Shown: one piece after another, positions 12,893-26,068 of the stretch
Layout of the letters: every line of letters begins with the position of its first letter
Position numbering within the stretch: the first letter of the stretch is position 1
From: Dermacentor variabilis
Taxonomy: Eukaryota; Arthropoda; Arachnida; Ixodida; Ixodidae
Assembly: GCF_050947875.1 (NCBI RefSeq)
Contig: NC_134569.1
Location: 15,287,131-15,351,130, forward strand
Direction: 5' to 3'
Length of the DNA stretch: 64,000 nt
Notes under the pieces: generated by a model
Seen by the model: only the letters and a program-made list of their open reading frames with translations
The model's database searches: none
Told to the model about the DNA's origin: nothing
Program-made: the position numbers and the translations under genes

Positions 12893-12965
<73 letters not shown>
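12893..12965. repeat. (AT)n microsatellite
   Basis: Uninterrupted AT dinucleotide repeat of roughly 70 bp in MMP intron 1. The open frames with alternating Tyr-Ile here are artefacts of it. Confidence 0.97.
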
Positions 12966-12967
<2 letters not shown>

Positions 12968-15900
12968 CCGTTTGTAAAACAGGCTTCAGGAAAAAACCCG
13001 GAGGAGTCACTTCTATGTTCTACATTCCTTTTCTGAAGGCCTGCGAATGCACTGTGGTGCAATTAAAGGTGTTGTGCCTCCTTCAAGAACTATCAAACCG
13101 CTTTTCAGAGGGCAACAGCTGCACCTCAATGCTGCTCGAGAAATATACTTCCGTGACGCGAAGGGTTGCGCGCCCGAGTGGCCGCCGGCGCTGACGCGAG
13201 CACTCGCGGTGGAACCTTTCGAGCAGTGATGTCAGTGTCGACTCATTGACGACACCACTTTGCCAGCGGCCCTCTGGGTTCAGGCTGGCTCAGAGAGAGA
13301 AAGGAACACCGATTCTGCACATGAAAGTACGGCTCTGCATTTATGGCCCAGGCCGCCTAGAGACCTGAGCTGTTACACCGATCAGGTTCCAGGTTCAGCG
13401 TTTGAACATCTTGATTGCGCGCGTAAAGTCTGCGAACCCATTACATATATACATATACACACACGAAGATGTGGACGTGTCGTCGTCACTCAGAGTGCTA
13501 AATAAACATTGCACTGTAATTCTCGGGTTCACTTTAGAAACTTTATAAAACTTTAACTGATTAACAAAATCGTATTTACGGAAGAGAAAAACAAATAAAC
13601 TCGGAAGGAAGACATAGGACATTAAACATAGACGACGAGCAGTTGAAAAGGAGCGATTTCGCGGTGCGCCAGCCTGAAATCTCGCACACTGATCGCAGTC
13701 CGGTGGCGCCAGCGCTATTTAGGCGTACACGGTACACTCGTGACCCGCTCTGTAGACTATGCGCGTCGCAATTCGCGCAAGACATCGCAAAAAAGAATAA
13801 TAAAAAAATAAGGACGAAGAGCTTCACACTTCTACGGGGACACCGAAACTTGCGGATAATTTGGTAGCATGCACTAAAGACATTATTATGCCTCAGTGTT
13901 TTCGGTGAAATTCTGCGCGGATAATATATACCTGATTGGACATGGTACCATATATTTCGGGACACGCTACACCGTATCTGCTTATCTTCTGGCATCGCGT
14001 AATCTCTGCTAATCTGTCCTTGCTCACGTAGAGCGGCTGAGGTGCCCCGATAGCAACGGAGGTGGCGATAACACGAGGACCGAGACGCGCGGAATGCACT
14101 GCGCACGCGCGTATCGCAAAGCCTTGACCACCCTTTGCTGAATCGCCGATTCGCTGGCTTCTTTTCGGGTTGCCGCTTCGCCATGGTACGGACGTTCAGC
14201 ACCGCGTCAATGCCGGTGACAGTGCGCATTGATTAAACGGCAAGGACGGCCTGGAGAATCATCCGTAAAAAGTGGCGGCGACACGCGCTTCCAGGTATAC
14301 TTAATTTCGGCGCCAGGGACTAAGTAATTTAGGGGAAGATAATTAGATACGTTCCCACATACGATAAGAATAGTATAGCTGAAGAAGGAAATGCATAAAT
14401 TTTAGGCACCTAGAGGAACAAAAATCACAACAACATAGAAGGAATCACCTCCACATGATCACCATTCACGCGTTGTATACACGACAGTGCATTTAATGTG
14501 CATGATGCATTTTATTGAATTACTCCTGGTGGTGTTGGTTTACTCGGGGTCTGCTGTGTTGTTAAGAAAGGCGTATATATAAGCGTGCCACATAAAGACT
14601 CCATCGTCTCCTCCATATCCACGTAATATCCGCATACCGTCTCGGTTGAGTAGGACTTGTCATCTACATATGTATGATACCGGTTCACCTCAGAAAAAAT
14701 GGCATACACACAAAAAAAAGGTGACACATAAGACTAGATGACTGGCCCCTGTCCTGTTGTCTAGCCTCCTGTGTAGTCTTTTATTGTGTTATTTCTTCTA
14801 AGATAAAGCTATACAGTACATAAATTTCGAACACGAGTATGGATAATAAATTAACACGATTGTCGTGCTATGAATGAACCCTTTTCGAAGCATGGAAGCG
14901 CTAACAGATCCCTGGCAAGTGTCAATTTGCCGTGCAGCCGCGCGGCTTTCTGATGGTCAGTGAGGTCTGGGTACGCATGGATCCGGCGCGCATGGGCCGA
15001 GTCGTAACGAGACCGGATGCGCGGTCGGACGTGCCGACAAGGAGACTCGTCTTCGTCAGGGCCCTGGCACAAAGTTGTATACCGTAACGAACTGGCACCC
15101 AGCTGGAGCTTGCCTCGTTCTGTCCGATCATCTGCATCTTACTGCGACTCCTCTTGCACTCACTGCCTATTCGACGTAACTGCATAAGAGCGCCAACGCG
15201 TCTCTGCAGCACCTCTCGTCGTGGCGACGCAACGGGGACCTGCTCTTATGTCGCTGTCAAGACGAAACCGCGTTCGCGAGCCCCTTGCCAAGCGGGCCGG
15301 GTCGAGCCAACCTGGAGGCAGGTCGACCTAGACCGACAGAATAGAGTTCACGCGACGGCCAGGTTTGAGCGCTCGACCCGCTTTTGTCGCGGTTCGTGTA
15401 AACGCCCTGACAGCGTCGCCGCAGCACAGCGTCGCCATGCGTTGACTCTGGTTAATTGGGACGTGCGTCGTTTTCCTCCGCGAGTGCGCCTGCTTTTGCT
15501 CTGCACTCGGAGCAGACTCTGATGGAGCGGGCGCGCGTGCAGTGCCACGTCTGAAAGCTGTTTCTCGAAACATGAAAACAACTCGCGACCGTCGCCCGGA
15601 ACGATCGGCAAGGTAAGCGTCTGCGGGCATACACGTTGCTTCTTTTTACTTCTTGGCAACCTGTACCACGCGTATTGCCTTTCAAAAGGTTCGAAAGGCA
15701 AAGCCAGTTAAGCAGAAAAGTGGAGGGGTTAGGGAGGAGGCGAGTTCGCATCTGTCTTCGTCCCGGCGCATGCTTGGAAAAGTGACTCACTGGCGGCGGC
15801 AGTCAGAGGCCGCGAATCACGTTTCGCGCAGCTTTGCGCGCGCTTCGGTCGATGCACGATGGCCTTTGGTCGCCAAAACAGTCGGCAACGTAATCAGGCC

Positions 15901-16910
15901 GCTGTCGACGCGTTCTTGGAAGAGCGAGCGAACAAAACAGCTCCTGCTTTGTCGACTACACTATTGATTCATGCGTGGGAAGGACAACGCTGCATACAGC
16001 CCGTGAGTGAGCGAGTAAGAATAAAAGAAAAACGGGGAGGAGTGGGCGTAGTAAAGCGTGCGCCTGCGGCCTATACTACTCGGAAGCAGCGGCGTCACAA
16101 CTCCCGCAAGTCAACGGTGACTTCACTCGACTTGTAAGGTAAACATGTTCGCCAATGTCATTACTGTTGTACACAGGAGTGGCCATAAGCCGATGTCGTC
16201 GCGCAGTTTAGTGTGATACGTGTGGCCGACAATACTGTATGGGGCGGGCGTTTACTGACAGCAACCTGCGCCATCGGCGAGGGTGCGAACATAGTCTGCA
16301 GAATGTAGACAGTCTTCGGGATGCGTTTTACGTGGTGGAGAACATGAATCGTGCTTTTCAGGCGATCTCGCGCACCGACGCTGCACTGGCGATCTGTCTG
16401 CGCTGGGTGGGTGCCCACACGACCCGGCGTCGTGCAGTGCCGTCGTTTCCGAAAACTAAGACCCTTACGCCTTCAGAAAGTTGCCCTCGGAACACAGAGA
16501 GGGACAGTACCGGCGCACGTTCGCATCCTCACAGCAGACGGCGCTCGAGCATTTACTACTACTACTAATGCTTTTATAGGATAGGCGCTGCAGCTTGTAA
16601 AGCCAGCAATGAACGCACGCAGCGTGAAAGAAGCCGGTGTTTTTTGTTCTGTTTGCTTGTTTGTTGCCCGCCGCAAAGCGAGCAGACGCGGCTCGTCGGA
16701 AACGGGCGATCGTCGTCGTCCCTGAAGTGCAAGTGGCGTCGAAGCCACGCACTTGTGACGTAACGCCTAGACCTTTATAAACCGGTGCCACGATAACATC
16801 GCGCGCGCGTAAGCGACTATCCAATATACGTCTGTGCACACGACCAATGTCAACAACGCCAGGGCTATGCGTCCCGGTACGGCACGCCTCCTGATTGCTG
16901 GTGCTCGCTT

Positions 16911-16927
16911 TATATATATATATATAT
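16911..16927. repeat. Short (TA)n run
   Basis: About eight TA units in MMP intron 1, between two similar tgctggtgct words. Confidence 0.8.
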
Positions 16928-19900
16928 GCTGGTGCTTGCTCAACTCTGCGAAAAAGAAAAGCACCGGCACGTTCAAGGCTCTCGCCGCCACCGCGGACAG
17001 CGAGTAGCGCGAAATCTCGTACGAGCCTTGCCGGAGCGGAGTTGGTTTAGCGGGAAGGAGGGGGAGCGACGGTGCACGCCCGAGTGGAGCCGCTGCGAGC
17101 GAGCGAAGGACTGGACGCCGGCTGAGCCAACACGAGGCTCGAGGTCTCGGGCCACCGCTGTTTCAGGGTCGCCCCTGAAAAGAGCCCGCGCGGTCTTTCC
17201 GCACGCCACAACTCTAGGTTTGGCGCGGCGAGCGCAGTGTAAACTGTGGCCCGCTCCTTATAGGCATTACGCTGTTACCGTAAATTATTGAGTAGACACT
17301 AAGCAGCAATACTATTTAGCTGAGCTGTATTAGCAAAGTACGATTTTGCAGCAACAAAGTGACCGCAATAAGGGTGACCTGATGCTTCGACGCGATATAC
17401 AAATATAATAATAGGTAAAAGCAAACCTCATTTTCGCTGATGGCAGACGTTTGAAACCAAGTCAGTGATTTAGACTTTGAGAAAAAATACTTTAGCAGCC
17501 TAACTTGATTTACTGTCACTCTATGGTGTTTCTTTAACGAAGTAAATGATAACCGACGGATACTGAAAGCTATCGCGAAAACGCAGAAGGAAAAACCAGC
17601 TCACGTTGTATACACCCAAACATTGAAAGGGATTATACGCGCGATACGCTTGTTTAAATGTACTGTAACGAATACTGTTTTACCTTTACCTGCAAGAGAG
17701 ATTTTATGAGAGAAACATCACGGGATCTTTCGATACGTTCAGGGGAATAAATGACGAGCTGGAATATCTTGTGTGAAAGTGGAAGGAGCCTTCATATTTA
17801 AAGGTTCAGCATTAATAGTGAGTCCTGCCCAGCGGACTCGAAGGAGGAAAAAAAAAAAAGTGTTCTGTTTACAGTTACCTTTCGGGTACAGGCAAACATT
17901 CTGCGAGTAGCCTTGAAGTCTCCTCGAATCAAGGCGTCAGCATCAAAGTCAAATCGCTGTGCTCACGTGGATGAAAAGTCGTGCCGCGACCGCTGAAGTC
18001 CGACGGAGGAAATGGAAAACTCACAAAAGCCACCGTATGATTAGGCGAGCATAAAGACCCCCCAACCTATTACGCGCTCTTTAGTCCTCAACGCTGCCCA
18101 TGCTGCGCAACTAAGTTCTTATTTGTTAAGGAAAACAGGCTCGCTGATTGTCCCCACCGCTTCCCTCGTGATTCATCTGGGACGCCCATTTGGCTGTCGT
18201 CCAAAGTGTGGGTAACACCCGTGGCGCATACGGGACACATGCGCGCGCCATGCTCTCTGCCCACTAATGACCGCCATCAGTTTTTGTTAACACGCGATGC
18301 CGCGGACTATACCAAAGAATCCAGCTACTCGTATGACGTCATACAGCAGCTGCAGCACTGCGTGCCAACGGTCCACATTCGTCTATCGACACTATCGCTT
18401 GGCTTCTCAACGAGGAAGCGGCGTTAAACACGCGGAAGACTACGTAAAAATACACTAGCACTCGCATACGTCGACGAAGCTCCCAGGAAGCAACTTGTTT
18501 TACGGAAGCGTCTAATGATAAACGGATCGGCAAAGCGTGCCAGGGACGGCTGCCAAGCTTTTGACGCTCGCCGCTCACTTGGAATGACTTGCTCGTGACC
18601 GCGTCATCGTGGTTCTGTCAGTGTCTCTATCACGAGACATGTCAGTGCTAGGCTTCATGCTTCAGATTAAGCGGCTGTTTACAGGAGAGACCGGGGATGT
18701 AAAAGCCAAACCATGCCCAAAGCCGTCACGAAAACAATAATAATAATGAAGTGTCGTAGATGCTGTCTGTGCATGGCGGAAGAAGTGCGCATCAGGCTTC
18801 TTGCCAAGCTAATGACCAACGAGGCTGCCAGGACGTTACGAAAGGTATGACACCTACCACAACGCGCCTTACAACGTGTAAACATGATCCTTTAAAACTC
18901 TCCGGACCAAGGAACCATGCGCTGTCCGACATGCAAAGGAACTCGGCTCTCAGAAAGTGCACGATCTGGTTCGAGCGCGGCGATGCACGCCTTCCGTCCT
19001 GGTTGACGACACCGCGATCCTGCGCTGAGCAGCTTCAGCCCCAAGAAGAAAAGGCGCTTCACCCCTGCTTCACTTTTGCTGCTAAGTTTGGAAAAAAGAA
19101 AGGTAATGAAAAAAATACAAGGGTGTGTGGGCCGCGCGTTTCCGAGGCGGAACCCCCTGACATCCATTAAGGGTTACATTCAGGCATTTGCGTTTCATAT
19201 GGGAGGGAGCGACAAGTTTCCCCATATGAAAACAGTAGGAGAAAAAGGTGAACTATAACCAAGACTCTACGTCTACGATACGTTACAGATTCAATCATAA
19301 ACAAGGCAGGAAAGAGAAAACGCAGCTTTTGTCTGCGAAGGACGAGCAGACAGGCTGGGAGGATGCGAAAGACCGGGAATCCTAGAGTTGGGGGTGGGGG
19401 AGTCGTTTGCTACGCTTATTACAGGACTCGCGCGCTCGAAGTGGTGAACGCTTCCTCGGAGGAGACGGGGGTCTACGCTCGCATGCCGATGAGAGCGCTT
19501 TCTAGAAAGCGGCAAATAAAAACGCAGGGAAGAAAGCTGGCATCAGAAAAGAAGACGATGGGGAGACCGACCTTGAACCCAGCGGCAGCCACTCGCGAGC
19601 GGTTCACAAGGAGCCAGGTAAACAGGGCGACTCCCCGCAAAAAACGACGAAGCGGCGCGGCAGAGCGGGCGGTCCCCGGCCTACCGCCCGAATAAATTAC
19701 GCCCCGCGCCGCGTCTAACTCGCGTTCATCACTTTCTCCCAGGTGGCACGTCAGTCAGAGGTTGCCGCACCACGGATGGGAACCCTCGACCTCCAAGAAA
19801 GCCGCGGTGGGCACGCACCAGGAATGCGACAGCGGCGTACATCTAGTCGAGGTGGGGCGCGAGATGGAATAAACACCTTCGTCGCGGACGAGGGTAGCTG

Positions 19901-20906
19901 CTGTTACCCAGTGTTGACAAACACTACTAGCGTCGAGAGAGAGAAAGCGCGCCGTTCTTGATTCGACGAGTTGGTGGTGAAGAAAGTGCGGCATGCATTC
20001 ATATTTCTCGACGTGGCGAACGGAACGGGAAACAGAGACGTTGCGCACGCAAGCGCTGAAGGGCGCTTTTCTTTGAAGCTATTGTGCGCGCCGCTCCCCG
20101 CCCGAGCGGAAAAAGGCCGCATGGAGGAAAGAAAATCCGCAGAGGAAAACAACTGGCCTTCGACATTCTCTCAGAGTGAGTGCTTCTAGAGAGTTGTCTT
20201 CGGTATCTCGAAAAGAAGTGGTAGAACTGTGATGCGGTCTGCTTTTTCGAATCGTATGATGTTACCGACGGAGAAATAAGAAATTCAATAAATAACTGGA
20301 TGGCCAGAAAGGTTTTTTGGTTAGGTAGAGCAATGAACATCAATGAAAGGATTGCAGCCTACTCCTAGCTCCCACAATTCTTCAGATGTTCAAACAATCA
20401 TCAAAGGGGGAAATGAGATGCGGCGTTTCCTGTAGGACAATACCTGGCTTACATGCCACCAGCAGCCGGAAGTGACTCGAACCACAAATATACATTAGCA
20501 CAACGGATGCGGACGGCTGGATGAAGCGGCTATGCGCGCCCCTCTAGCACCGATACGGGCCGAAATCGAGGGCACCCATGGGAAGGCCAAGGACACGCGG
20601 CCGAAGCACGGCAGAGAGCTCGAAGACCCCCGTCGCCACCTTGGCTCTCCGGGCAGAAACAACATAGCGACTGGCACACGTGTGTCCGGCCAAACCTAGT
20701 CGCCGGGCACGGAACTGCGTCGTTGGGCTGTTTCTGTCGGGGCCAAGACGTCGGGAGTCTTCGCGCTGCGGCACGGCAATGGGGGGAACACTGCGCTTTG
20801 GGCAACAACTTCGCAGACGACATCGGTGCCAGCAGTCGTTCGAACAAGCGTCCTTGGTCCCTTTCCTCGTCTCCGGTCGAAGTAGCGGGGCCTCGAGGCC
20901 ACTCAC

Positions 20907-21038
20907 CATGGCCATGTCGCTGGACTCCGAGGCGGCACCGGCGAGCAAAGTTGGCGAAGACGCCACGAGGAGGACGAACGGCAGCAGCATCGTGGACGGC
21001 AGGAGCCGGTACGCGTCGACTAGTCCACGGCGGCGCAT
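20907..21038 (-). CDS. Matrix metalloproteinase, exon 1 (start codon and signal peptide)
   Basis: This exon encodes 44 residues from ATG at 21038 to a GCC ATG|gtgagt donor (phase 0), so it joins the AAC codon of exon 2 directly. The sequence has a basic N-terminus (MRRRGLVDAYRL), then a hydrophobic core (MLLPFVLLVA), then LLAGAASESSD, which resembles a signal peptide with cleavage near AGA/ASE. A second in-frame ATG at 20990 gives a shorter signal peptide and could be the real start. The frame stays open upstream to about 21353, but that stretch is low-complexity and GC-rich and is more likely 5' UTR or promoter than protein. Assignment to the MMP rests on strand, phase, splice sites and the secretory signal. 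Signal peptides are not diagnostic, so confidence is below that of exons 2-4. Confidence 0.75.
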
Positions 21039-21860
21039 GGCTTTGTTTTGCGACCGCGTTCGTCGGCCGGCGCTCTTATGAGGGGCCTCCTTTCCCCCGC
21101 GCGCCGCAGGTGAGAGGCCACGGGCGCCCATTGGCCGCCGCGGTCGCTCTCCGGGACGGCCCGAGTCCCCCCCCTGGCAGCCCCGGCGGCGAGGAAGAGA
21201 GCGCGCAGTGCAGGGCCCGGGCCTTGAACCCGGCCCCGGAATGCGCGTCGGGGACAACAACCCAGGCCGCCCCCGCACTTGTCCCCCAAAACTGCTCCCG
21301 CAGCGGAGCAGTTCCCCAGTCGACTTGGAGGCTGACCGCCAAACCTTCGGCACCGGGGCAAGGGGGCTCGTGCCTCGTGGGCAAGCCGCCGAACAGGTGG
21401 TCCTCGCCGCAGGAGTTCGTTTCCGGCGGTGCTTCCTTCCGCACGGGCGCGGAAAAGGGTGACGTCAGGTTCGTCGGACGTCGGCCCCGAGCCGTTCACC
21501 ACGATTCTCAGAGCCGGTCTGGGCGGAGTAGTGCTGCAGGGCTGGCGCACCGCCAAGCCTCCTTTTCCGCGAACGCAGTCGCCGGCGGCAGACAACAGCG
21601 ACGCCGGCGGCGCGTCGCCCGTGGCCGACCAACGTCGCAGCCTCGCGCGGGGAACGGTCGCGGTCCAGGCCCGAGCGCACCTGAACACGGCCGCGCCCTT
21701 CTCGATCCTTTTCGCCGACGCAGGCCCCCTAAAGCTGGGCTGAGGTCATCACGCGGGAGAGGCACGGGGATTCTGGAGGGGGCAGCTGTCCCACATTGTG
21801 GGCCTGGATTCTCGAACACGCGTGGCCCGTGGACCTCTCGTTTGCGGCCAGCGCAGTCCT
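21039..21860 (-). promoter_or_regulatory. GC/CpG-rich block upstream of the MMP start: probable promoter and 5' UTR
   Basis: By eye this block is much richer in G+C and in CpG than its surroundings, and it lies immediately 5' of the MMP signal-peptide exon. Long open frames on both strands (for example 20723..21886 plus and 20544..21353 minus) are the expected by-product of few AT-rich stop codons. I see no clear TATA box. The transcription start cannot be placed from sequence alone. Confidence 0.5.
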
Positions 21861-24800
21861 CACGATTAGGCGGTGCTCCACCATAGCCCTTGTTGCGTAA
21901 GGCTTAAGTTGTTGTTTCACCTTTAGCAGAACACACCCCAGAGTGACCTCGGGAGCGTTTGTGTCATGCACGCACGGCGAGACGCGTGCTTGACGTCCCT
22001 GATCCAAGCTGTGCCTGGTTCCTGCCAAGAGACGTACAGCTTCTCGCGTACCTGACCTCACAGAAAATGAGCTGGGAACTCGGCATCGCTATACTCGAGT
22101 TGAGCAGGTGTGGTGCGAGTGACCATATAGTATCGTTTCCTTCAAGTGCCTCTCAACTTGACTACAAAAGCGGGTAGCTTTTGCTGGTGTTGGCGGCTGA
22201 CACCCCGCCTTGCTAAAGGAACGGGCGTCGACGGCGGCCAAGGGGGCGGACGACTATTTTCGGAGTTTATGTCGGCTGACTTTGCCAGAGCACACGGCGT
22301 AAGATTAGCACAGACAGTGAGAGCATGTCAGGGTAGGCGCACGAGCAGACATCCCGCCACTATTTTGCTACCGTACTTGTCTGCACGGGGATAAAAAAAA
22401 AATAAAGAAAAGGACGCCCGTGGATATGCGGGACGTTTCGTGCTCGCGACAAGGCTGCCATGGCGTAACGTCAAGGTCTCAGGAATTTAATGAATAAAGT
22501 AAGAAATGAAATAATTCTGGAGAAAGAGAGATGAGGTATTGAATGGGAGGAAGGTTAAAATAGCAGGTAGTTTTCACTGACTGTTTGTCCGAAGATGCGA
22601 ACACCGTGTTGTCCCAGTCTCTATCCTGCCCCGTTATGCTGGCGCTAAAATAATATCTAAATCCTGCTGCTTAGATACACCCCGCTATAGGGTGAAAAAG
22701 CAAGGAGACGGAAAAATAGGCGCAAGGACCGTAAAGCACGCTTGTACAATCCAGTGATAGCACGCAGTGCTGTCAGTCTATTATGATGGCTTGTAGATCT
22801 CATGAACTGAGGCAGTGCATATTCATACACTACTTTGCGGGCGTCTTTTGGGAGTACTTCTAATAGCACACAACTGTCAGTAACATGTCATAACCCAGGG
22901 GCTGCAGCTTAAACAGAAAACACTTTCTAATTTTGGTGCTTCGCTTTTAGGACAGCCCAGAAACACGCACGCAGGCCGCGCGGACACTGCTGTGTCCTAC
23001 GAGGCACGATTCAAGTGTGACCACGAAAAGAGCGCCTTCGCGATAGGCGCCGTTTTTCTGACAGCTGCGGATTGCGAGCGCCCTGAGACCGGACAAACAT
23101 TTACCGCCCATCCGGTGCCAATATAGCCTTGTCTGACAGACTAGCAAAAAGAGCCAGCCGCCACACCGCAGGCATCGTTTCTCTCTCACGTTTCCCCTTC
23201 TCCTCGTTTTACTTGATGCGTGCCACCCGTTGCTTCCATTCTGCGCTGACTTGTTTGCATCTGGCCGCAGTCCGACAACAAAAGGCTTGCCGCTTGGCTC
23301 GCTGAGATCATCGGAGCGCGACTTTGCTGAATTGAGAGTTCCAGCTAACTCCGCGTTTACTCGGTATTCCCCGAGACCGCAGAGGGTTCAAAGACATAGT
23401 GCGCCTATAAGCGCTGCGGCGTGTGCATAATGCGAGCACTGACCAACACCATCACGGTCAGTATCTAACAGCTATTGTGCGCAGTTCTTATTGGGAGAGA
23501 AAGAGAGAGAGAGAGAGGGAGAGAGAGAGATCTTTCTTTTTTTAAGTTCAGTTCGCATTGATTGATTCGCTTCACCATGGGCCGGAAAAATTGTGCAACT
23601 CGTCTCGCATTGGAATGGAAGCGTGTTCCCTGAGAACTGAACTTTGTTCTGTATTACATTGCGATCTGTCGTTAAAAAAAGAAAAAAAGGAAAAAGAAGA
23701 GACAAAGAGGGAGATAGAACTATTCAATGGGGGGCGGGCGAGGGGGAGTATTGTGCTTAAACTTCTTTACGCAAGCCGTAAATATTCCAGGACCTAATTA
23801 TATGTAAATATCCGTTTCCTTGTCCACGTCTTATAAAGCACTCTCTGTCAAAAGAAGCGAGGCCACTAATGGTGCGTACGTCGCTCCATCCTAGTTGCGT
23901 CACGTCGCGCACCCGTCGAAGTCTAGGTGCTGGAAAGACTCTTAATCTGAGAGTCTATTTTGCGCAGGTTTCGAGCCGTGATGAAGGACGGCGAGACATC
24001 GCATAGTCAGCTGCAGTCGTCCGCGCAGTGACTTCGCTTTTTCGGGCAAAGGCTGCGCCTTATAGCGCCTACAAAAATCGTTTTTTTTTTCATGCGTGAA
24101 ATTTGCTTACCGACCTTGTACACATCGTCGCAACGATGTCGCAAGTGGTAAACTATACTCCTTATAGGCTTTACGAGCGCTGTTATTGCAAATGCGCTAA
24201 TCTCTGGGCGCAAGAATCTGTAGTTGCAAGTGGGTACAGCAAGTACGCATATTCTAGAAAGTAGACTATCGATGTAAGATAAACACGGCGTTGTGGTTTG
24301 ACAGTGATGTCTGGGGATGCCGAGTGGACGCAAAAGCACAACGAGTTTTAAAGCGCGCGGGCGAACCGAACGAGTGCGGGCGCGATGCCCGCAATCAAGG
24401 CGGTGCTAAGGTTGCGCCACACATGCCAGCGGCTCAACAACGTTGAACATTGCCAAAACTCAGGTCCGGCACAGCTTCCGTTAACAAAGGCACTTCGCAC
24501 GTGCCCGCCGTATGGCAACTTGATTAAGAGACTCGTGACGGAACGGAGCCTCGCACAAGCGGCTTGTTGTCGACCGATGTCGCAACTCCGAAGGCGTGCA
24601 TTGGCCTTACGCAGAGGGCGGGGCTCCCGTGCTTTGTTTTTCAGGCTGGCGTGACGCGCAATTCCTCGCAAGTGTTTTCAGTTTCATCTTTCTTTCTTGA
24701 TATGCTCATTCAAGAGAGCTGCAGGTTCGACAGAAGGAGGAGCTGGGAGAGACCCATCAGGAGATAAGAAAAAAACAATGTTGCGAAATGTTTTCTCACA

Positions 24801-25103
24801 AGGCGGCCATGGCCGTCGGTGTTGACTTGATCGGGCCGCTGTTTTAAAAGCTCAAGTCCTGTTGCCCACGGATGAAAAGATGACATTAGTTTCTGAGCAG
24901 CACTTCGTGGATCGTTGCACGAACGCTCTTATTTCAGATTTAAATATTAGCCTCCTGGATGGGTTAGTCTCCATTTCCTGCATCAGGGAATCTAGCTGTG
25001 CATAATTTCCCATGCCTTAAGGCATGTCCTATGGCTAAAATACAGATCTCCGTACGCTACGCTTTTTTCTTCATGATCGCCTCAATGGAAATGGCTGTCA
25101 TGA
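21861..25103. other. Intergenic stretch upstream of the MMP gene, no gene seen
   Basis: About 3.2 kb with only short frames without recognisable domains. There is a GA-rich microsatellite at 23494..23531. Nothing else can be supported. Confidence 0.6.
23494..23531. repeat. (GA)n-type microsatellite
   Basis: Imperfect gagaga tract interrupted by aaa and ggg. Confidence 0.85.
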
Positions 25104-26068
25104 ACGAGAAGAAAAGGGGGTTAACCGAGGGACCCGATTTTTATTGATCATGTCATAAGAAGCCAACAAACAAAGACACCAGTGACAACACAGGGGAAAT
25201 TCCTTGTTCTTACTGATTGAATTAAAGAAATGATAAATTAATGGAATTGAAAGTGGACGAAAAAACAACTTGCCGCAAGTGGGAAACGATCCCAGGTCTT
25301 CGCATTACGCGTGCGAGGCTCTACACTCCTAAGCAAAATTACACCCTTTTGCTGCACAACAATAATCGTCATCTGTCTTGTCCGCATTTCTTTTCTTTAA
25401 CGCAGCGTGCCCGGTACTTCCAAGTCACGAACGGCATGCCCGTTATCAGCATGACAGAGCATTCTCGACAGGAAAGTAGCGAGCGCAGCGTTTTCAACGA
25501 AGGAAACGCAAGCAAGACAGATGAAGATTATTGTTGTGTGGCAAATATACACCCCAAAGGGTGTATATTTGCTTAAGAGTGTACTAATTGAGCTACCGTG
25601 GGGGTAGCTCAGTCGGGGTATTTACTTTCTGGGGTATTTATATTTTACTACTAGAAATAACCTTGGGAGTGTTAGCCAGCGCCATCACCCACGAGCCTTG
25701 GCGGGGGATGTGGAACATCCTTTTGTCGCATGCGTCCGTACTCACATCCGTGCTCGTGACGCCTGCGGCAGAAAGGATGTGCCACAATTGTGAGTGATGG
25801 CGCTGGCTAACACTCCTAGGATTAGTTCTAGTAGAAACACATAAATGCCCCGGAAAATGGATGGGAAAATGGCGCCGCCGTAGCTCAATTGGTAGAGCAC
25901 CGCACGCGTAATGCGAAGACGTGGGATAGTTCCCCACTTGCGGCAAGTTGTTTTTTCATCCGCTTTCAATTCCATTAATTTATCAGTTCTTTAATTTAAT
26001 TAGTAAGTACAAAGAATTCCCCCGGTGTTGTCATTGGTGTCTTTGTTTGTTGGCTTCTTATGATATGA
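25104..26068. repeat. Head-to-head inverted pair of tRNA-derived SINE-like elements
   Basis: The right half reads, on the plus strand, a tRNA-like head (gccgccgtagctcaattgg, then gtagagcaccgcacgcgtaa) followed by acttgcggcaagttgttttt and a body ending near tggcttcttatgatatga. The left half is the same sequence in reverse orientation, starting near 25104 with gagaagaaaagggggttaac. The arms pair through ggagtgttagccagcgccat, near 25666 and inverted near 25810, around a short centre at about 25730-25790. The left arm is interrupted by the MITE at 25324..25581. The tRNA-like parts are degenerate at box B and are not called as tRNA genes. Confidence 0.7.
25324..25581. mobile_element. MITE nested in the left SINE arm, with TA target-site duplication
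   Basis: The element is 258 bp, begins CACTCCTAAGCAAAA and ends GCTTAAGAGTG. It is flanked by TA at 25322-25323 and 25582-25583. The other SINE arm shows the uninterrupted target (gctctaccaattgag). Hallmarks inside are acaccc...gggtgt near both ends and aataatcgtcatctg with its inverted partner. TA duplication is typical of Tc1/mariner-type insertion. There is no transposase. Confidence 0.8.

Larger units (their letters stand above)
12400..20906 (-). other. MMP intron 1 (about 8.5 kb)
   Basis: Intron between the signal-peptide exon and the propeptide exon. It holds an (AT)n microsatellite (12893..12965) and a short TA run (16911..16927). The GC-richer parts near 15.1-15.9 and 16.9-17.2 kb have open frames on both strands but no recognisable protein. 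I see nothing else that can be supported. Confidence 0.7.

Noticed and set aside
12710..13062. Open frames with long Tyr-Ile alternation
   Set aside because: They are translations of the (AT)n microsatellite.
20544..21353. 269-codon minus-strand frame that includes the MMP signal peptide
   Set aside because: Only 20907..21038 is kept. The upstream part looks like 5' UTR in a GC-rich block and the downstream part is intron after a strong GTGAGT donor.
20723..21886. 387-codon open frame on the plus strand opposite the MMP signal-peptide exon
   Set aside because: It lies in a GC-rich, stop-poor block, has low-complexity Arg/Gly/Pro/Ala composition and no recognisable domain. The minus strand has a plausible exon with a splice donor here.
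25873..25945. Possible tRNA gene on the plus strand
   Set aside because: Box A is good, but box B (gatagttcccc) is degenerate and the sequence is part of an interspersed SINE-like repeat present in two inverted copies.
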